A DNA stretch of 64,000 bases, from assembly GCA_020720045.1 (NCBI GenBank), contig DYPH01000010.1:1-64000 (forward strand), given 5' to 3'. Positions 34,437 to 43,323 of the stretch are shown here, in pieces; position 1 is the stretch's first letter, and each line of letters begins with the position of its first letter. The translations under genes and the position numbers were made by a program. The stretch comes from Sorangium cellulosum. Its GTDB lineage: Bacteria; Myxococcota_A; Polyangia; Polyangiales; Polyangiaceae. The notes beneath the pieces are model-generated. The model was not told the origin of the DNA. It ran no database searches and saw only the letters and a program-made list of their open reading frames with translations.

Positions 34437-34949
34437 ATGGTTTCTCGCTTCCGTGCGGCCGTTTCGCCCTTCGTCCCTCCGGCGCGCAGCCAGTGGCCGC
34501 TCGCCGCGCGCGTCGCGATCGCCGGTACGTTGTCGTTACTCCTCGGGATTTTCGCGACGGCGTGCGGATCCGAGGGGCGCGGGAACGACGCCTGCGAAGC
34601 GATCGAAACGGCTCGCTGCCGGCGCGCCCCCGCCTGCGGCATCGACCTCCCGGGGCCGTTTGAGAACGGCGCCGACAACGTCGATAACTGCATCGCGTAC
34701 TACAAAGATCAATGTCTCCACGGACTTGCTTCCGGCGAAAGTCCGCGGGCGAGCACCATCGACGGCTGCGTCGCCGCGATCAACAGCGACTGCGCCGCCG
34801 TCAAGGCTCCGGAGACGGCCACGGCGTGCGCCTTCTTGATTGTCCCGGACGCTGGGTCAGACACCGGTGCCACCGACAGCGGCAGTGATGCGGGCAGCGA
34901 TTCCGGCACCGACGCCACGAGCGACACGACGGTTGACGCCGCCAAATAA
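34437..34949 (+). CDS. Cys-rich lipoprotein with Asp/Ser/Gly tail
   Basis: A 170-residue protein. A signal peptide and lipobox ATAC precede a domain of about 90 residues with eight or so cysteines (for example CEAIETARCRRAPACG, NCIAYYKDQC), which likely forms disulphides. The tail is a low-complexity Asp/Ser/Gly/Thr stretch. Such small Cys-rich lipoproteins are frequent in myxobacteria and mostly uncharacterised. It is divergent from the nucleotidyltransferase gene and convergent with the phosphoesterase. Confidence 0.72.
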   Translation: MVSRFRAAVSPFVPPARSQWPLAARVAIAGTLSLLLGIFATACGSEGRGNDACEAIETARCRRAPACGIDLPGPFENGADNVDNCIAYYKDQCLHGLASGESPRASTIDGCVAAINSDCAAVKAPETATACAFLIVPDAGSDTGATDSGSDAGSDSGTDATSDTTVDAAK

Positions 34950-34962
34950 GCTATCTTCCCAG

Positions 34963-36312
34963 TTACTTACGCGTCTTCCACGGGAGCATCTTCCGCGCGG
35001 CGTCGCCGACCACGCGGAGCAGGTCGCGCGTGGAATCGGTGCGGTCTGCACGTTTTTCGCCGAGGTCGTCTTCGTCGTCGAGGAGCGGCAGTTCGCCGCT
35101 CGGCGCATCGACGGGGACCGTCGCTGCAACAGCCGCCCCGGTCGTCTGCTCGGGGAGGAGGACGCGCTCCGTCCGCGCGTGCTCGCCGAGCGCGATCTTC
35201 CACCAGCTGGGGCGATCGCCGCTGCGGCAGCCGAGCGTAAACGACGGGCTCGCCAACAAGGTAAACCGGCAGCCGGCCGGTTGGCGCTGCTCACTGACGT
35301 GGCGGTGGCCGTGGAGCACGAGCGTGACGCCCGCTGCATCGAAGGCCGACGCGACCATCGGGGCGTCGTCGAGGCGCATGCCGAACTCGGACGGTGCGCG
35401 CTTCCCGATGCCGTGGGCAAGCGGGACGACGTGATGATGGAGCGCAACGAGGCGGTGGCGCGCGTTTTTCCACGCGGGCGTCCGCGCAACCGCCGCCAGA
35501 TAGGCGAGTTGGGCCGGACCGATGGCGCCGTTGTGCCGGTAGAAGCGAGGCTGCCCAACGGCGCAGGAGTCGAGGCCGACGAGGAGCGTTTCGGCCTCGG
35601 GCAGTTCCGTGCAGAATGCACCAGTTTCGTCGAGGGTAAGCCCTACCCGGGCGGCGAACGCTCCGTAGGCAGCCTTCTTCGTGGCGGCCGTTGGTCGCGG
35701 GCGGCCGCTGCCGGGGAGCGGGAAGAGGAAACGGTCGTGGTTGCCGGGGACGACGAAGAAACGCCGCCGCAAAATCCACGGCCGGAAGGCCGCCTCGACG
35801 AGCTCGTAGCCGTCGCCATCGTCGGTCACGTCGCCGGTGACGATGACGGCATCGACGGTCGCCGGATCGAGGGCACGCGCCGCCGCCAAGAGGCGCAAAT
35901 TCGCGTTGTTAGGCGTTCCGGCGAGGAGATGGGCAAGGGCGCCGTCGGAGAGGGGGGAACTCGCGAGCGTTCGTGCCGTCCTCGCTTCCAGGCGGCACGC
36001 CTTCCAGGCGGCACGCTCCACCGGGTCGACAAGGCCGCCCGCCGCCTTCACCGTCGGGAGCGAATGGGAGAATCCCTCGGGATCAAGGAGCTTGAGCTTG
36101 GCTCCACCGCCGCGCTCCCGGAGGACGCGCCAGCCTGCCTCCCCCCATGCGAGCTCCCAGTTACGTGTATCCTGCACCGGCTTGGCGCTGCGACGCACGA
36201 GGCGGAGGCCGTCATGGAAGGTGTCGCCAAAGGTCGATGCGTGGAGATCGCTTACGTGAGCGATCACGAACGGGCGCGGCCCGAGAGGGTTCAGGCCGCT
36301 CGAATCCATCAC
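34963..36312 (-). CDS. Calcineurin-like metallophosphoesterase
   Basis: A 449-residue protein with the five metal-binding blocks in order: VSDLHAS, VTGDVTDDGDG, VVPGNHDRF, LVALHHHVVP and LHGHRHVS. It should be a two-metal phosphoesterase acting on nucleotides, phosphoproteins or lipids; the substrate is not evident. About 100 residues between blocks 1 and 2 form an unusual insert. No signal peptide is seen. It overlaps the upstream lipoprotein gene by ATGA, so the two are translationally coupled. Confidence 0.88.
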   Translation of the reverse strand: MMDSSGLNPLGPRPFVIAHVSDLHASTFGDTFHDGLRLVRRSAKPVQDTRNWELAWGEAGWRVLRERGGGAKLKLLDPEGFSHSLPTVKAAGGLVDPVERAAWKACRLEARTARTLASSPLSDGALAHLLAGTPNNANLRLLAAARALDPATVDAVIVTGDVTDDGDGYELVEAAFRPWILRRRFFVVPGNHDRFLFPLPGSGRPRPTAATKKAAYGAFAARVGLTLDETGAFCTELPEAETLLVGLDSCAVGQPRFYRHNGAIGPAQLAYLAAVARTPAWKNARHRLVALHHHVVPLAHGIGKRAPSEFGMRLDDAPMVASAFDAAGVTLVLHGHRHVSEQRQPAGCRFTLLASPSFTLGCRSGDRPSWWKIALGEHARTERVLLPEQTTGAAVAATVPVDAPSGELPLLDDEDDLGEKRADRTDSTRDLLRVVGDAARKMLPWKTRK

Positions 36313-36788
36313 ATCCCGGAGACGATCTTGTAACCGTCGCCGGTCGGCTCAAGCACAAGGCGGTTGTCGGCGACGCGGTGGTGCCACTCTTCGTCGTGGA
36401 GCCCAGGGATCTTGAAGCTCGCCGAGTACGTGTAATCTACATACACGTCCTTCTTCGGCGAAAAGCTGACGTTGCGGTAGCGCATCTCGTAGCGGACGTT
36501 CGACGTCTTCTGGAACACGCCGGTAAGGTAGGCCTCAAGGCCCTTAAAGTCGATGTCGTCGTCGACCCGCGTGTTGCCGCCATCCTCGTAATAACGGGGA
36601 CTTGCGATCTGCATCAGGAGGCCAATGTTCCGCTCTTCGAGGGCGTGGCGATACTGCTCGCAGACGAGGATCGCCTTGCGGTTTTCGCTCGTGTCTTCAA
36701 CGTCGGTGTTCGGAATGAGGGTCTTCCCACAGCCGGTGGCGGCGAAGGCGAGCAGCGAAACAAAGGCGAGGGCGAACGGCTTCTTCAT
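36309..36788 (-). CDS. Putative lipoprotein
   Basis: A 159-residue protein, MKKPFALAFVSLLAFAATGC, with a clear signal peptide and lipobox ATGC (Cys20). The remainder resembles a small NTF2-like alpha-beta cone (ILVCEQYRHALEERNIGLLM, then several strands), but I cannot assign a function. It overlaps the start of the metallophosphoesterase gene, which suggests a shared pathway or at least coordinated expression. Confidence 0.7.
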   Translation of the reverse strand: MKKPFALAFVSLLAFAATGCGKTLIPNTDVEDTSENRKAILVCEQYRHALEERNIGLLMQIASPRYYEDGGNTRVDDDIDFKGLEAYLTGVFQKTSNVRYEMRYRNVSFSPKKDVYVDYTYSASFKIPGLHDEEWHHRVADNRLVLEPTGDGYKIVSGM

Positions 36789-36873
36789 CGAGTCCCGGAT
36801 ACAAACAAGGGGGGCGGGTCCTTCCCGCGGGAGCCGGCTTCCTAGCAGATTCAGAAAATCGCGGGGGAAATCG

Positions 36874-38652
36874 TCACCCGGCCCGTTTGAAGAGCTTCCC
36901 GTAATACTCGAGCATCTCGTTGCCGCGAAGCTTCGAAAAAAAGCTGGAAAACGCCATCCAGATCGAGAGTCCGCTCAAGTCGCGGAACATCGGCGGCACG
37001 TAGCGCGGCGGCTTCACGACGCCGTCGTTCACGCGCATTGCGAGGACCGGGACGTCCTCGTGGGCGACCTTGCCGGCAAAGAGGTAGGGGACGAGGTCGG
37101 TACGATTGTGGCGGACCGCGCTCTGCAAAAACGCGTAATTCAACACAATTCCCTTGCAGTAGCAGGCATCCTTGGTGAAGGGGGCGCCCCCCTCTACGTC
37201 GCCGCCACGGAACACGCGAACGGTGTTCTGGAAGCACTCGTCCTCTTCGTAGCCTTCGGTGCGGTACCACTCGAAGACGTCGAGGAAGTTCGCGCCGTCT
37301 TCCGCTTTGTTCACGGCGAGGATGCGGTCGACGAGCTTGCGAGCACGGCGCGGGTAGGTTCGAAACGTGAAGATTTCCACGAGGGCGGCGAGCCCCTCCT
37401 GGACGGCGGTCGTTCGCGGCGGCCCCTTCGAGAGCCACTTCGCGACCGGCTGCGCCTGGCCGTTCAGGGATGTTGCAACATGCACCCATCCCTCGTGGGC
37501 TTCGAGGATGTCGATGTCGCGCGGCGAGAAGAGCGCCCCCGAGCGGACTTTTACGTAGTCGCTGCCGGCGGCCGCATCGCTGACGATGTCGTCGTCGACG
37601 GCGACGCGCACCGTGTCGTCCCCGAAGTAATTCGCGAAGCGTTTGTTGAGCTCGGCGGCCGCCTCCGGTGCAGGGATCGTCCGTTCCATTCCGAGGCCGA
37701 GGGCACGCTCATCGACGTTTGTCAGGATGTCGTACAGCATATGACCGAGGTCTTTGACCGTTGTCTTGCCGTCCGGGAATGTGTCGTTGGTCGACCCGTA
37801 GAGGCGACGCGCAAATGCGTAAAAGTGGGGCGTCCCACGTACAGCAAGCATCCGAACCGTGTCTCGGTATTCGAGGGCGGTCCGCTGCATGATGTCACCG
37901 ATCGCGTCGCTTTCGCCGAGATCGCGGTCGATATCGCGGGCAATCTCTTCGAATTCTTCCGCTTTCGCCTTCGGATCAAACCCGAGATCATTGCGCAGAT
38001 AGTGGTCCGGCCCGACTTTCGGAAGCTCGCGGCATTTGCCCTTGAAGAATTGCTCTTCAACGGCGCTATCCCAACGAATCGACTGAAGCACGCGAATCGG
38101 CCGCTGCGCTTCAACAATGCGGGCTGCGAGGCTCGCGACGCTCTCTTTGTAGCTCTTCCAGGGGCCCGACGGGGCCGGCGGCGGAATCGACGGGATCTCG
38201 AACTCGTAGGACTCGATGGCCCGCTCGCGGCGCCGCTCGATGCGCTCCAGGCGCTCCGCTTTGTCGGTCTTTTCGGTGCGCTCGCTCTTCTCGACGCGCT
38301 CGACCTTCTCTGCGCGATCGCTCTTCTCGAGCCGATCGCTCTTTTCCTCTTTTTTTTCCAGCTTTTCCGGGCGGTCACCGCGCTCGCGGTCCCCCTTCTC
38401 GGTGCGCTCAAGCTTCTCGGAAACGCGCTCTTCGCGCTTGTCGTCGCGTTCGCTCTCGCGGTCGGACGGCGGCTCCGAGTCCTTCCCGCGCCGTTTTTCA
38501 CGGTCAACGGCGAGCGCCTCAAGGCTGCTCGTCGGCTTTGCCACGTCGTCGCGCACCTTCACGGGGGCGTCGTCGCGGACCTTGCTCTCTTCGGCAGCGC
38601 CCATGCCCGCACTCTGCACGAGCGCGGCGATGCTGGGAAGCGGGAAGCTCAC
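36874..38652 (-). CDS. DUF1704 / QEGLA-motif metallopeptidase-like protein
   Basis: A 592-residue protein. Residues of about 21-150 are a highly charged Glu/Lys/Arg/Asp region with short EKxER-type repeats. The remainder is the DUF1704 domain: an HExxxH metal site H386-E387-G-W-V-H391 and, 27 residues on, the namesake QEGLA (418-422), whose Glu would be the third ligand. Eukaryotic relatives (MATCAP) are tubulin C-terminal tyrosine peptidases; bacterial substrates are unknown. The charged extension is not part of the family as I know it. It lies 116 bases downstream of a MoxR gene on the same strand. Confidence 0.82.
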   Translation of the reverse strand: MSFPLPSIAALVQSAGMGAAEESKVRDDAPVKVRDDVAKPTSSLEALAVDREKRRGKDSEPPSDRESERDDKREERVSEKLERTEKGDRERGDRPEKLEKKEEKSDRLEKSDRAEKVERVEKSERTEKTDKAERLERIERRRERAIESYEFEIPSIPPPAPSGPWKSYKESVASLAARIVEAQRPIRVLQSIRWDSAVEEQFFKGKCRELPKVGPDHYLRNDLGFDPKAKAEEFEEIARDIDRDLGESDAIGDIMQRTALEYRDTVRMLAVRGTPHFYAFARRLYGSTNDTFPDGKTTVKDLGHMLYDILTNVDERALGLGMERTIPAPEAAAELNKRFANYFGDDTVRVAVDDDIVSDAAAGSDYVKVRSGALFSPRDIDILEAHEGWVHVATSLNGQAQPVAKWLSKGPPRTTAVQEGLAALVEIFTFRTYPRRARKLVDRILAVNKAEDGANFLDVFEWYRTEGYEEDECFQNTVRVFRGGDVEGGAPFTKDACYCKGIVLNYAFLQSAVRHNRTDLVPYLFAGKVAHEDVPVLAMRVNDGVVKPPRYVPPMFRDLSGLSIWMAFSSFFSKLRGNEMLEYYGKLFKRAG

Positions 38653-38768
38653 GGCGCCGCTCTATTTGCAGGGGGAACGAAGCGCGAAGCCGTTCGTGGA
38701 GACCTCCGCGCCGTCTCCCGCTTCGCGGACGGACGCGTTCGTTGGTGTTGCAACGATCTAGCGGTACT

Positions 38769-39797
38769 CTACACGCGAATGCTGGCGATGAGGCGCGCGA
38801 CGATGTCGGCGTCGCTGACCCCCTCCGCCTCCGCCCGGTAGGAAAGCACGAGGCGGTGACGGAGGACGCCGAGGGCGAGCGCCTTCACGTCGTCGATGTC
38901 GGCGGCCGCTTCTCCGCGCAAGGCGGCGCGCGCTTTTGCAGCGAGCACGAGCGCTTGGGAGCCACGCGGGCCGGCGCCAAACCGGACGTAGGGGGCAAGA
39001 TCGCTCGGGAGGCCGCGATCCCCAGGGCGGCTCGCACGTGCCAAATTTACCGCAAATTGAATCGCTTCTTCCGTCGCGGGGATCCGCGGAACGAGGCGCT
39101 GAAGGGCGACGAGCTCGTCACGACCAAGGACCTTGTCGACGCTGCCCACCGCTTCCGAAGTCGTGCGCCGCGCGATCTCGAGCTCTTCCACGGCGGTCGG
39201 GTAGCCGAGGTGGATTTCGAGGAGGAAGCGATCGAGCTGGGCCTCGGGGAGCGGGTACGTCCCCTCTTGCTCAATGGGGTTGCGCGTGGCGAACACCTGA
39301 AAAGGATTCGGCAAAACATGCGTCGTCGTGCCGACGGTCACCGTCCGTTCCTGCATCGCTTGCAGGAGCGCCGCCTGGGTCTTCGGCGGCGTGCGGTTGA
39401 TTTCGTCGGCGAGTACGAGGTGGTGAAAGAGCGGCCCTGGGAGGAACTTGAGCTTCCGCCGGAGGTTCCCGTGGGCGTCTTCTTCCTCCTGGAGAACATC
39501 GGTGCCGGTGATGTCGGCGGGAAGGAGATCCGGTGTAAACTGCACACGACCGAAGGAGAGACCGAGCGCTTCGGCGAGGGTCGAAACGAGAAGCGTCTTT
39601 GCGAGACCGGGGACGCCAACGAGCAGCGCATGCCCCCGAGCAAGGAGCGCGACGAGCATCATTTCCAGCGTTTCGTGCTGACCGACGACACGCACCGCGA
39701 CCGCATCTTCGACGCGCTTGCGCGCTTGGGCCGCCTTCGCGAGGAGGGCGACGTCATCGAAGTCTCCGTTCGGCGCGCCCGCATCAATGGGATTCAT
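38769..39797 (-). CDS. MoxR-family AAA+ ATPase
   Basis: A 342-residue MoxR ATPase with Walker A GVPGLAKT, Walker B LVLADEINRTPPKTQAALL, the motif QERTVTV and sensor FQVFATRNPIEQEGTYPLPEAQLDRF. These ATPases normally work with DUF58/VWA proteins encoded in the same operon. None is seen; the downstream gene on this strand is the DUF1704 protein. It may therefore assist that protein, or have its partner elsewhere. Divergent from the membrane-protein pair starting at 39871. Confidence 0.93.
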   Translation of the reverse strand: MNPIDAGAPNGDFDDVALLAKAAQARKRVEDAVAVRVVGQHETLEMMLVALLARGHALLVGVPGLAKTLLVSTLAEALGLSFGRVQFTPDLLPADITGTDVLQEEEDAHGNLRRKLKFLPGPLFHHLVLADEINRTPPKTQAALLQAMQERTVTVGTTTHVLPNPFQVFATRNPIEQEGTYPLPEAQLDRFLLEIHLGYPTAVEELEIARRTTSEAVGSVDKVLGRDELVALQRLVPRIPATEEAIQFAVNLARASRPGDRGLPSDLAPYVRFGAGPRGSQALVLAAKARAALRGEAAADIDDVKALALGVLRHRLVLSYRAEAEGVSDADIVARLIASIRV

Positions 39798-39870
39798 CGG
39801 CGCGAGGTTCTTTCACGGTGTAGCGTCCGGTGTAAAGGCGTCCCGCGGACGCCTGCGCCGTCGATCCCCT

Positions 39871-40161
39871 ATGTTGCAAACGCCGCCTGCCCCGGTCCCG
39901 TCCCCTTCCGTCTCCGCTGCTGCGGCTCTGCCGTCGCTCGCAACGCCACCGCCAGGAAATTCCCAGGCGGCCGCGATCCCGTCGGCGCCGGCGATCGAAG
40001 AGGTCGTGACCCGCCCCGAGCCCGGCCTTCGCCGCGGGAAGTACGAAGCGCGCCCTTGGCACTTCGGCCTGTTGATGGCGGTGGCTGTTCTGTTCGTCCT
40101 GGGCTACCTCGCGCGACGCTTCTCATGGAATCCCCTGCGCAAAAAACCGAGCACGCTCTGA
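39871..40161 (+). CDS. Small Pro/Ala-rich single-pass membrane protein
   Basis: A 96-residue protein starting MLQTPPAPVPSP. About 60 residues of Pro/Ala/Ser-rich sequence precede a basic patch and one membrane helix (FGLLMAVAVLFVLGYLA), ending in Arg/Lys. The ATG at 39871 avoids overlap with the divergent MoxR gene. Its 3' end overlaps the next gene by 37 bases in another frame. The function is unknown; it may be a partner of the following membrane protein. Confidence 0.6.
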   Translation: MLQTPPAPVPSPSVSAAAALPSLATPPPGNSQAAAIPSAPAIEEVVTRPEPGLRRGKYEARPWHFGLLMAVAVLFVLGYLARRFSWNPLRKKPSTL

Positions 40162-41114
40162 CCGACACGGCCGCCGAACCGCCGAAAAAATCCCCGCTGG
40201 GGAAAGCGATCGGTTTCATCCTTGTAACCGTGCTCATTTATCTCGGGTTCTCGGTTTATACCGGTCTCGGGAAGATGCGCGGAGCGCTGGAAACCTTCCA
40301 TTGGTGGACGTTCGCGGCAGCGTGCGCACTGGCCCTTGGGAACTACCTGCTGCGATTCCTCAAATGGGAATTCTACCTGGCAAAGCTCGACGTCCGTGGG
40401 GTTCCGAAGTTCGATAGCCTCCTCGCCTATCTTTCCGGGTTTGTCCTCACGATCACCCCCGGAAAAGTCGGCGAAGCGTACAAGTCGGTCGTCCTCCACG
40501 ACCGCTTCGGCATCCCGGTCGCCCGTACGGCCCCGATCGTCCTCGCGGAGCGCGTGACCGACGTGCTCGGCATCGTGATCCTCATCGTCGTCGGTTCCTT
40601 CGGCATCCCCGGCGGCCTCCTTTGGGCGGGCGTCGGCGGCGCGCTCGTCTTCACGATCGTGGCGGCGATCGCCTCCGAGCGCCTGTCGATGTTCCTGATC
40701 GGCATCGTCGAAAAGCTCCCGTTTGGCGCGAAGATCGCCCCCAAGGCGCGTGAGGCGCATGCCTCGCTTTCGGTGCTTCTCGCGCCGAAAAACCTCATTG
40801 TTCCGGGCCTTTTGTCGGTCGTCGCCTGGTCCCTCGAATGCCTCTCCCTCTGGGTGATCCTCTTCGGCTTCGGCGAGAAGGTGCCGCCCATTCCGTGCAC
40901 CTTCTTCTACGCAACGGCGACGCTCGCCGGGGCGATCGTGCCCGTCGGCGCGACCGAGGTCGGCCTCTTCACGCAGATGCAGGCCTACGGCGTCCAGGAC
41001 TCCCACAACACCGCCGCAATGATCCTCGTCCGCTTCGCGACGCTCTGGTTCGCGGTGCTCGTCGGCTTCGCGGCGCTGTCGATCCTCCGGCTCCGTCCGA
41101 TCGCCAAGCGCTGA
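40125..41114 (+). CDS. LPG-synthase-type transmembrane (flippase-like) protein
   Basis: A 329-residue multi-pass protein of the lysylphosphatidylglycerol-synthase transmembrane/UPF0104 family. It has six to eight hydrophobic helices and the family phrases FLKWEFYL, FVLTITPGKVGEAYKSVVL and VLAERVTDVLGIVILI. The soluble aminoacyl-transferase domain of MprF is absent, so it is a stand-alone membrane part, thought to flip or transport lipids or glycolipids. The start MESPAQKTEH was chosen because the upstream in-frame sequence lies inside the divergent and overlapping genes. Confidence 0.82.
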   Translation: MESPAQKTEHALTDTAAEPPKKSPLGKAIGFILVTVLIYLGFSVYTGLGKMRGALETFHWWTFAAACALALGNYLLRFLKWEFYLAKLDVRGVPKFDSLLAYLSGFVLTITPGKVGEAYKSVVLHDRFGIPVARTAPIVLAERVTDVLGIVILIVVGSFGIPGGLLWAGVGGALVFTIVAAIASERLSMFLIGIVEKLPFGAKIAPKAREAHASLSVLLAPKNLIVPGLLSVVAWSLECLSLWVILFGFGEKVPPIPCTFFYATATLAGAIVPVGATEVGLFTQMQAYGVQDSHNTAAMILVRFATLWFAVLVGFAALSILRLRPIAKR

Positions 41115-41239
41115 CTCGACCCTGGCGCGTTGCTGCGTTGCAGCATTGCGTCACGGGCCCGGCAACGGCCGATGAATCGTACGCGCCGCCGAATTTGCAG
41201 GGGACGCGCGCCATTGACCTCGGTATGTTGCGCCGCAAC

Positions 41240-41866
41240 ATGAGCACGGATCCGCACGCCCCCGCCGCTGCCACCCCCTTTGCCGAGTCGACGCCGCTCG
41301 GTCTCCTCGGCCTCGCCATCGGCTGCGCCGCCCTGATCCCGGTTGCCCTCGGCAAGGCGATCACGCCGGACGCCTTCCGAACCGCCGCCTGGTTCTGCCT
41401 GCTCTTCGGCGCCGGCTGCCAGTTCCTCGCCGGAATCCTCGCGCTCGCGAACAAGAACGGCCTCGGGGGGACGCTGTTCCTCACGTTCTCGTTCAACTGG
41501 GTGATGAACTGGTGGTCTCTTTCAGGGATCGCCGAAGGGCGCGTGCCGAATCATTCGGTCGTGTTTGCCGTCGACGTCTGCTTCTTGATCATCTTTGTCG
41601 TCCTGAGCATCGCGTTCGCCTACGCGTCGAAGCTGCTCTTTGCCTTCCTGGCCGACATCATCCTTCTCTACGTCTTCCGCATCGGCAAAGCGCTGCTTCC
41701 GCCCGCCGATGGCGCGATCTTCAACATGCCGATCGTGCTCGCGACGGTCGCCCTCGCCGGCATCGCCCTCTACCTCGCGTTTGCGCTGCTGCTGAACCCG
41801 GCCGCCGGCCGCGTCCTCCTGCCGATTCCGGGGCCGCTCTTCACGCCGAAGGCGCCCCAGCAGTGA
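41240..41866 (+). CDS. Acetate/succinate transporter-like protein (GPR1/FUN34/YaaH)
   Basis: A 208-residue membrane protein with about six helices. The start contains STPLGLLGLAIGCAALIP, a variant of the NPAPLGL motif of the SatP/YaaH family, and FGAGCQFLAGILALANKNGLGG matches the family's QF-AG---F--GNTFG segment. It may carry acetate or succinate, but the match is loose, so another small anion is possible. Two ATGs (41225, 41240) are possible. The 3' end overlaps that of the convergent pseudouridine synthase gene by 26 bases. Confidence 0.75.
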   Translation: MSTDPHAPAAATPFAESTPLGLLGLAIGCAALIPVALGKAITPDAFRTAAWFCLLFGAGCQFLAGILALANKNGLGGTLFLTFSFNWVMNWWSLSGIAEGRVPNHSVVFAVDVCFLIIFVVLSIAFAYASKLLFAFLADIILLYVFRIGKALLPPADGAIFNMPIVLATVALAGIALYLAFALLLNPAAGRVLLPIPGPLFTPKAPQQ

Positions 41867-42860
41867 CGGAAGCGGGCAAAAGCGCCTCACGAACCGCCTG
41901 AAAATCGGCCGGTGCCGCACTCGTAAAGACGAGGCGCTCGCCGGTCTTCGGGTGCACAAACCCAAGCAATCGCGCATGAAGCGCCTGGCGACCGAGCTGG
42001 TTGGCCAGGCGTTTTGCGTGGGGGTCGTTGGGAATTCCGCCGTAGACGGGATCGCCGAAGATCGGCGTGCGGGCAATCTCTGCAAGATGCACGCGAATCT
42101 GGTGGGTACGCCCCGTCTCGAGGCGGCAAACGACGTGGGAATAGGTCCCCCACTTCCCCGTCTCCGTCGCGAGCGGCGTCACGTGGGTTTCGGCGCGCTT
42201 CCCATCACGAACCTTCGTCGTGAACTTCATCCGCTCAACGGGATGGCGCCCATGAAGGGTCGCGATCGTCTGTTTGAGGGGGGCACCAATACAGATCGCT
42301 TCGTATTCACGGTCGATGCTGTGGATCTGAAATTGGGCTTTGAGCGCTTCTCGACTCTTGGCATTGCGGGCGACGACCATGATGCCGCTTGTGCCTTTGT
42401 CGAGGCGATGGACAATGCCCGGCCGTAGATGCCCTTCCGCGTCGTCGGGGTCGGCGACGTCGTCGATGCGGAACCAGCCCCGCGCCAAGAGACCGTTCAC
42501 GAGCGTCCCCGTCTCGTGGCCGGCCGCCGGGTGCACGACGAGGCCGGGCGGCTTGTCGAGCACGAGGAGATCGTCGTCGATGTGCAAGAGTGTAAATTGC
42601 ACCGATGGGTCGGCGACCGCATCGCTGGTGCGGGGGGCGCGCGGTGTCACGACGACCTCATCCCCCTCACGGAGGGCGTCTTTTGCCTTGCCGGCGGCGC
42701 CCCGTAGGAACACCGCCCCCGACTCAATCCAGCGCTGCACCTCCGCACGAGACGGCGCCTCGGGGAGTTCCGCGCAGGCGGAGACCACAAAACGATCGAG
42801 CCGCGAACCGGAGGCGGAACGCGGCACGACGAAGCGGATCGATTCCGCGGAGGCGCTCAC
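41841..42860 (-). CDS. rluD: RluD-type rRNA pseudouridine synthase
   Basis: A 339-residue protein: an N-terminal S4 RNA-binding domain (SRLDRFVVSACAELPEAPSRA), then the RluA-family catalytic domain with HRLDKGTSGIMVVARN, where the Asp attacks uridine, and GRTHQIRVHL. RluD modifies 23S rRNA helix 69 in E. coli; which positions are modified here is inferred from the family. It starts with GTG at 42860, overlapping the stop of the upstream small gene (GTGA), so the two are coupled. Confidence 0.92.
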   Translation of the reverse strand: MSASAESIRFVVPRSASGSRLDRFVVSACAELPEAPSRAEVQRWIESGAVFLRGAAGKAKDALREGDEVVVTPRAPRTSDAVADPSVQFTLLHIDDDLLVLDKPPGLVVHPAAGHETGTLVNGLLARGWFRIDDVADPDDAEGHLRPGIVHRLDKGTSGIMVVARNAKSREALKAQFQIHSIDREYEAICIGAPLKQTIATLHGRHPVERMKFTTKVRDGKRAETHVTPLATETGKWGTYSHVVCRLETGRTHQIRVHLAEIARTPIFGDPVYGGIPNDPHAKRLANQLGRQALHARLLGFVHPKTGERLVFTSAAPADFQAVREALLPASVTAGAPSA

Positions 42861-43120
42861 CAGATCTTCGACTTGATGTGCCCCTTGGCCTTGATCAAGA
42901 TGTCGACGAGGGCGCGGTCGTAGAAGTTTTTCGGAAAGAGTTCCGGCGAAACGCGGCGCTTGTACAGCGCGCGCCCTTCTTCGATCTCTTCGGCGAGCGT
43001 CGAAAAGAGGGAGTCCTCGGTGATCCCCTTGACGATCTTCTCCTCGTTGTAGAGCGAGAGATCGCTGGCGATCGCGCGAGCAAGACGGCGGGCGGCTTCT
43101 TCGGTCTCGATGAGGGCCAT
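42857..43120 (-). CDS. Small conserved-looking protein upstream of RluD
   Basis: An 87-residue, mostly helical protein starting MALIETEEAARR, with LYNEEKIVKGITEDSLFSTL and EEIEEGRALYKRRVSPE. It looks like a family seen next to rRNA-modification or ribosome genes in delta-proteobacteria, but I cannot name it. The ATG at 43120 is preferred over an upstream TTG at 43159, which would add 13 residues. It overlaps the GTG start of the rluD gene, so it is surely part of the same transcript. Confidence 0.65.
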   Translation of the reverse strand: MALIETEEAARRLARAIASDLSLYNEEKIVKGITEDSLFSTLAEEIEEGRALYKRRVSPELFPKNFYDRALVDILIKAKGHIKSKIW

Positions 43121-43323
43121 AGGCGCGTGAGTATCGGTCGCCGCGAAGAAGAGTGTCAACGGTTACTTGGCGAAGCGGCACCTGCCGCCGCGGAACCGAG
43201 GAAAATTGCGCGGGCGCCGCCGCTTCGACCGGTTTGCAGCAACGGAAACGGCGCGCCTGGAAAACCACTTCGCAGCACGATCCCCTTTTTTTACGCAGCG
43301 AGGCTCTGGTAAGCGACCCCGCC

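Noticed and set aside
34840-36333. A 497-codon open frame on the plus strand
   Set aside because: Antisense to the metallophosphoesterase gene, whose five metal-binding blocks are intact.
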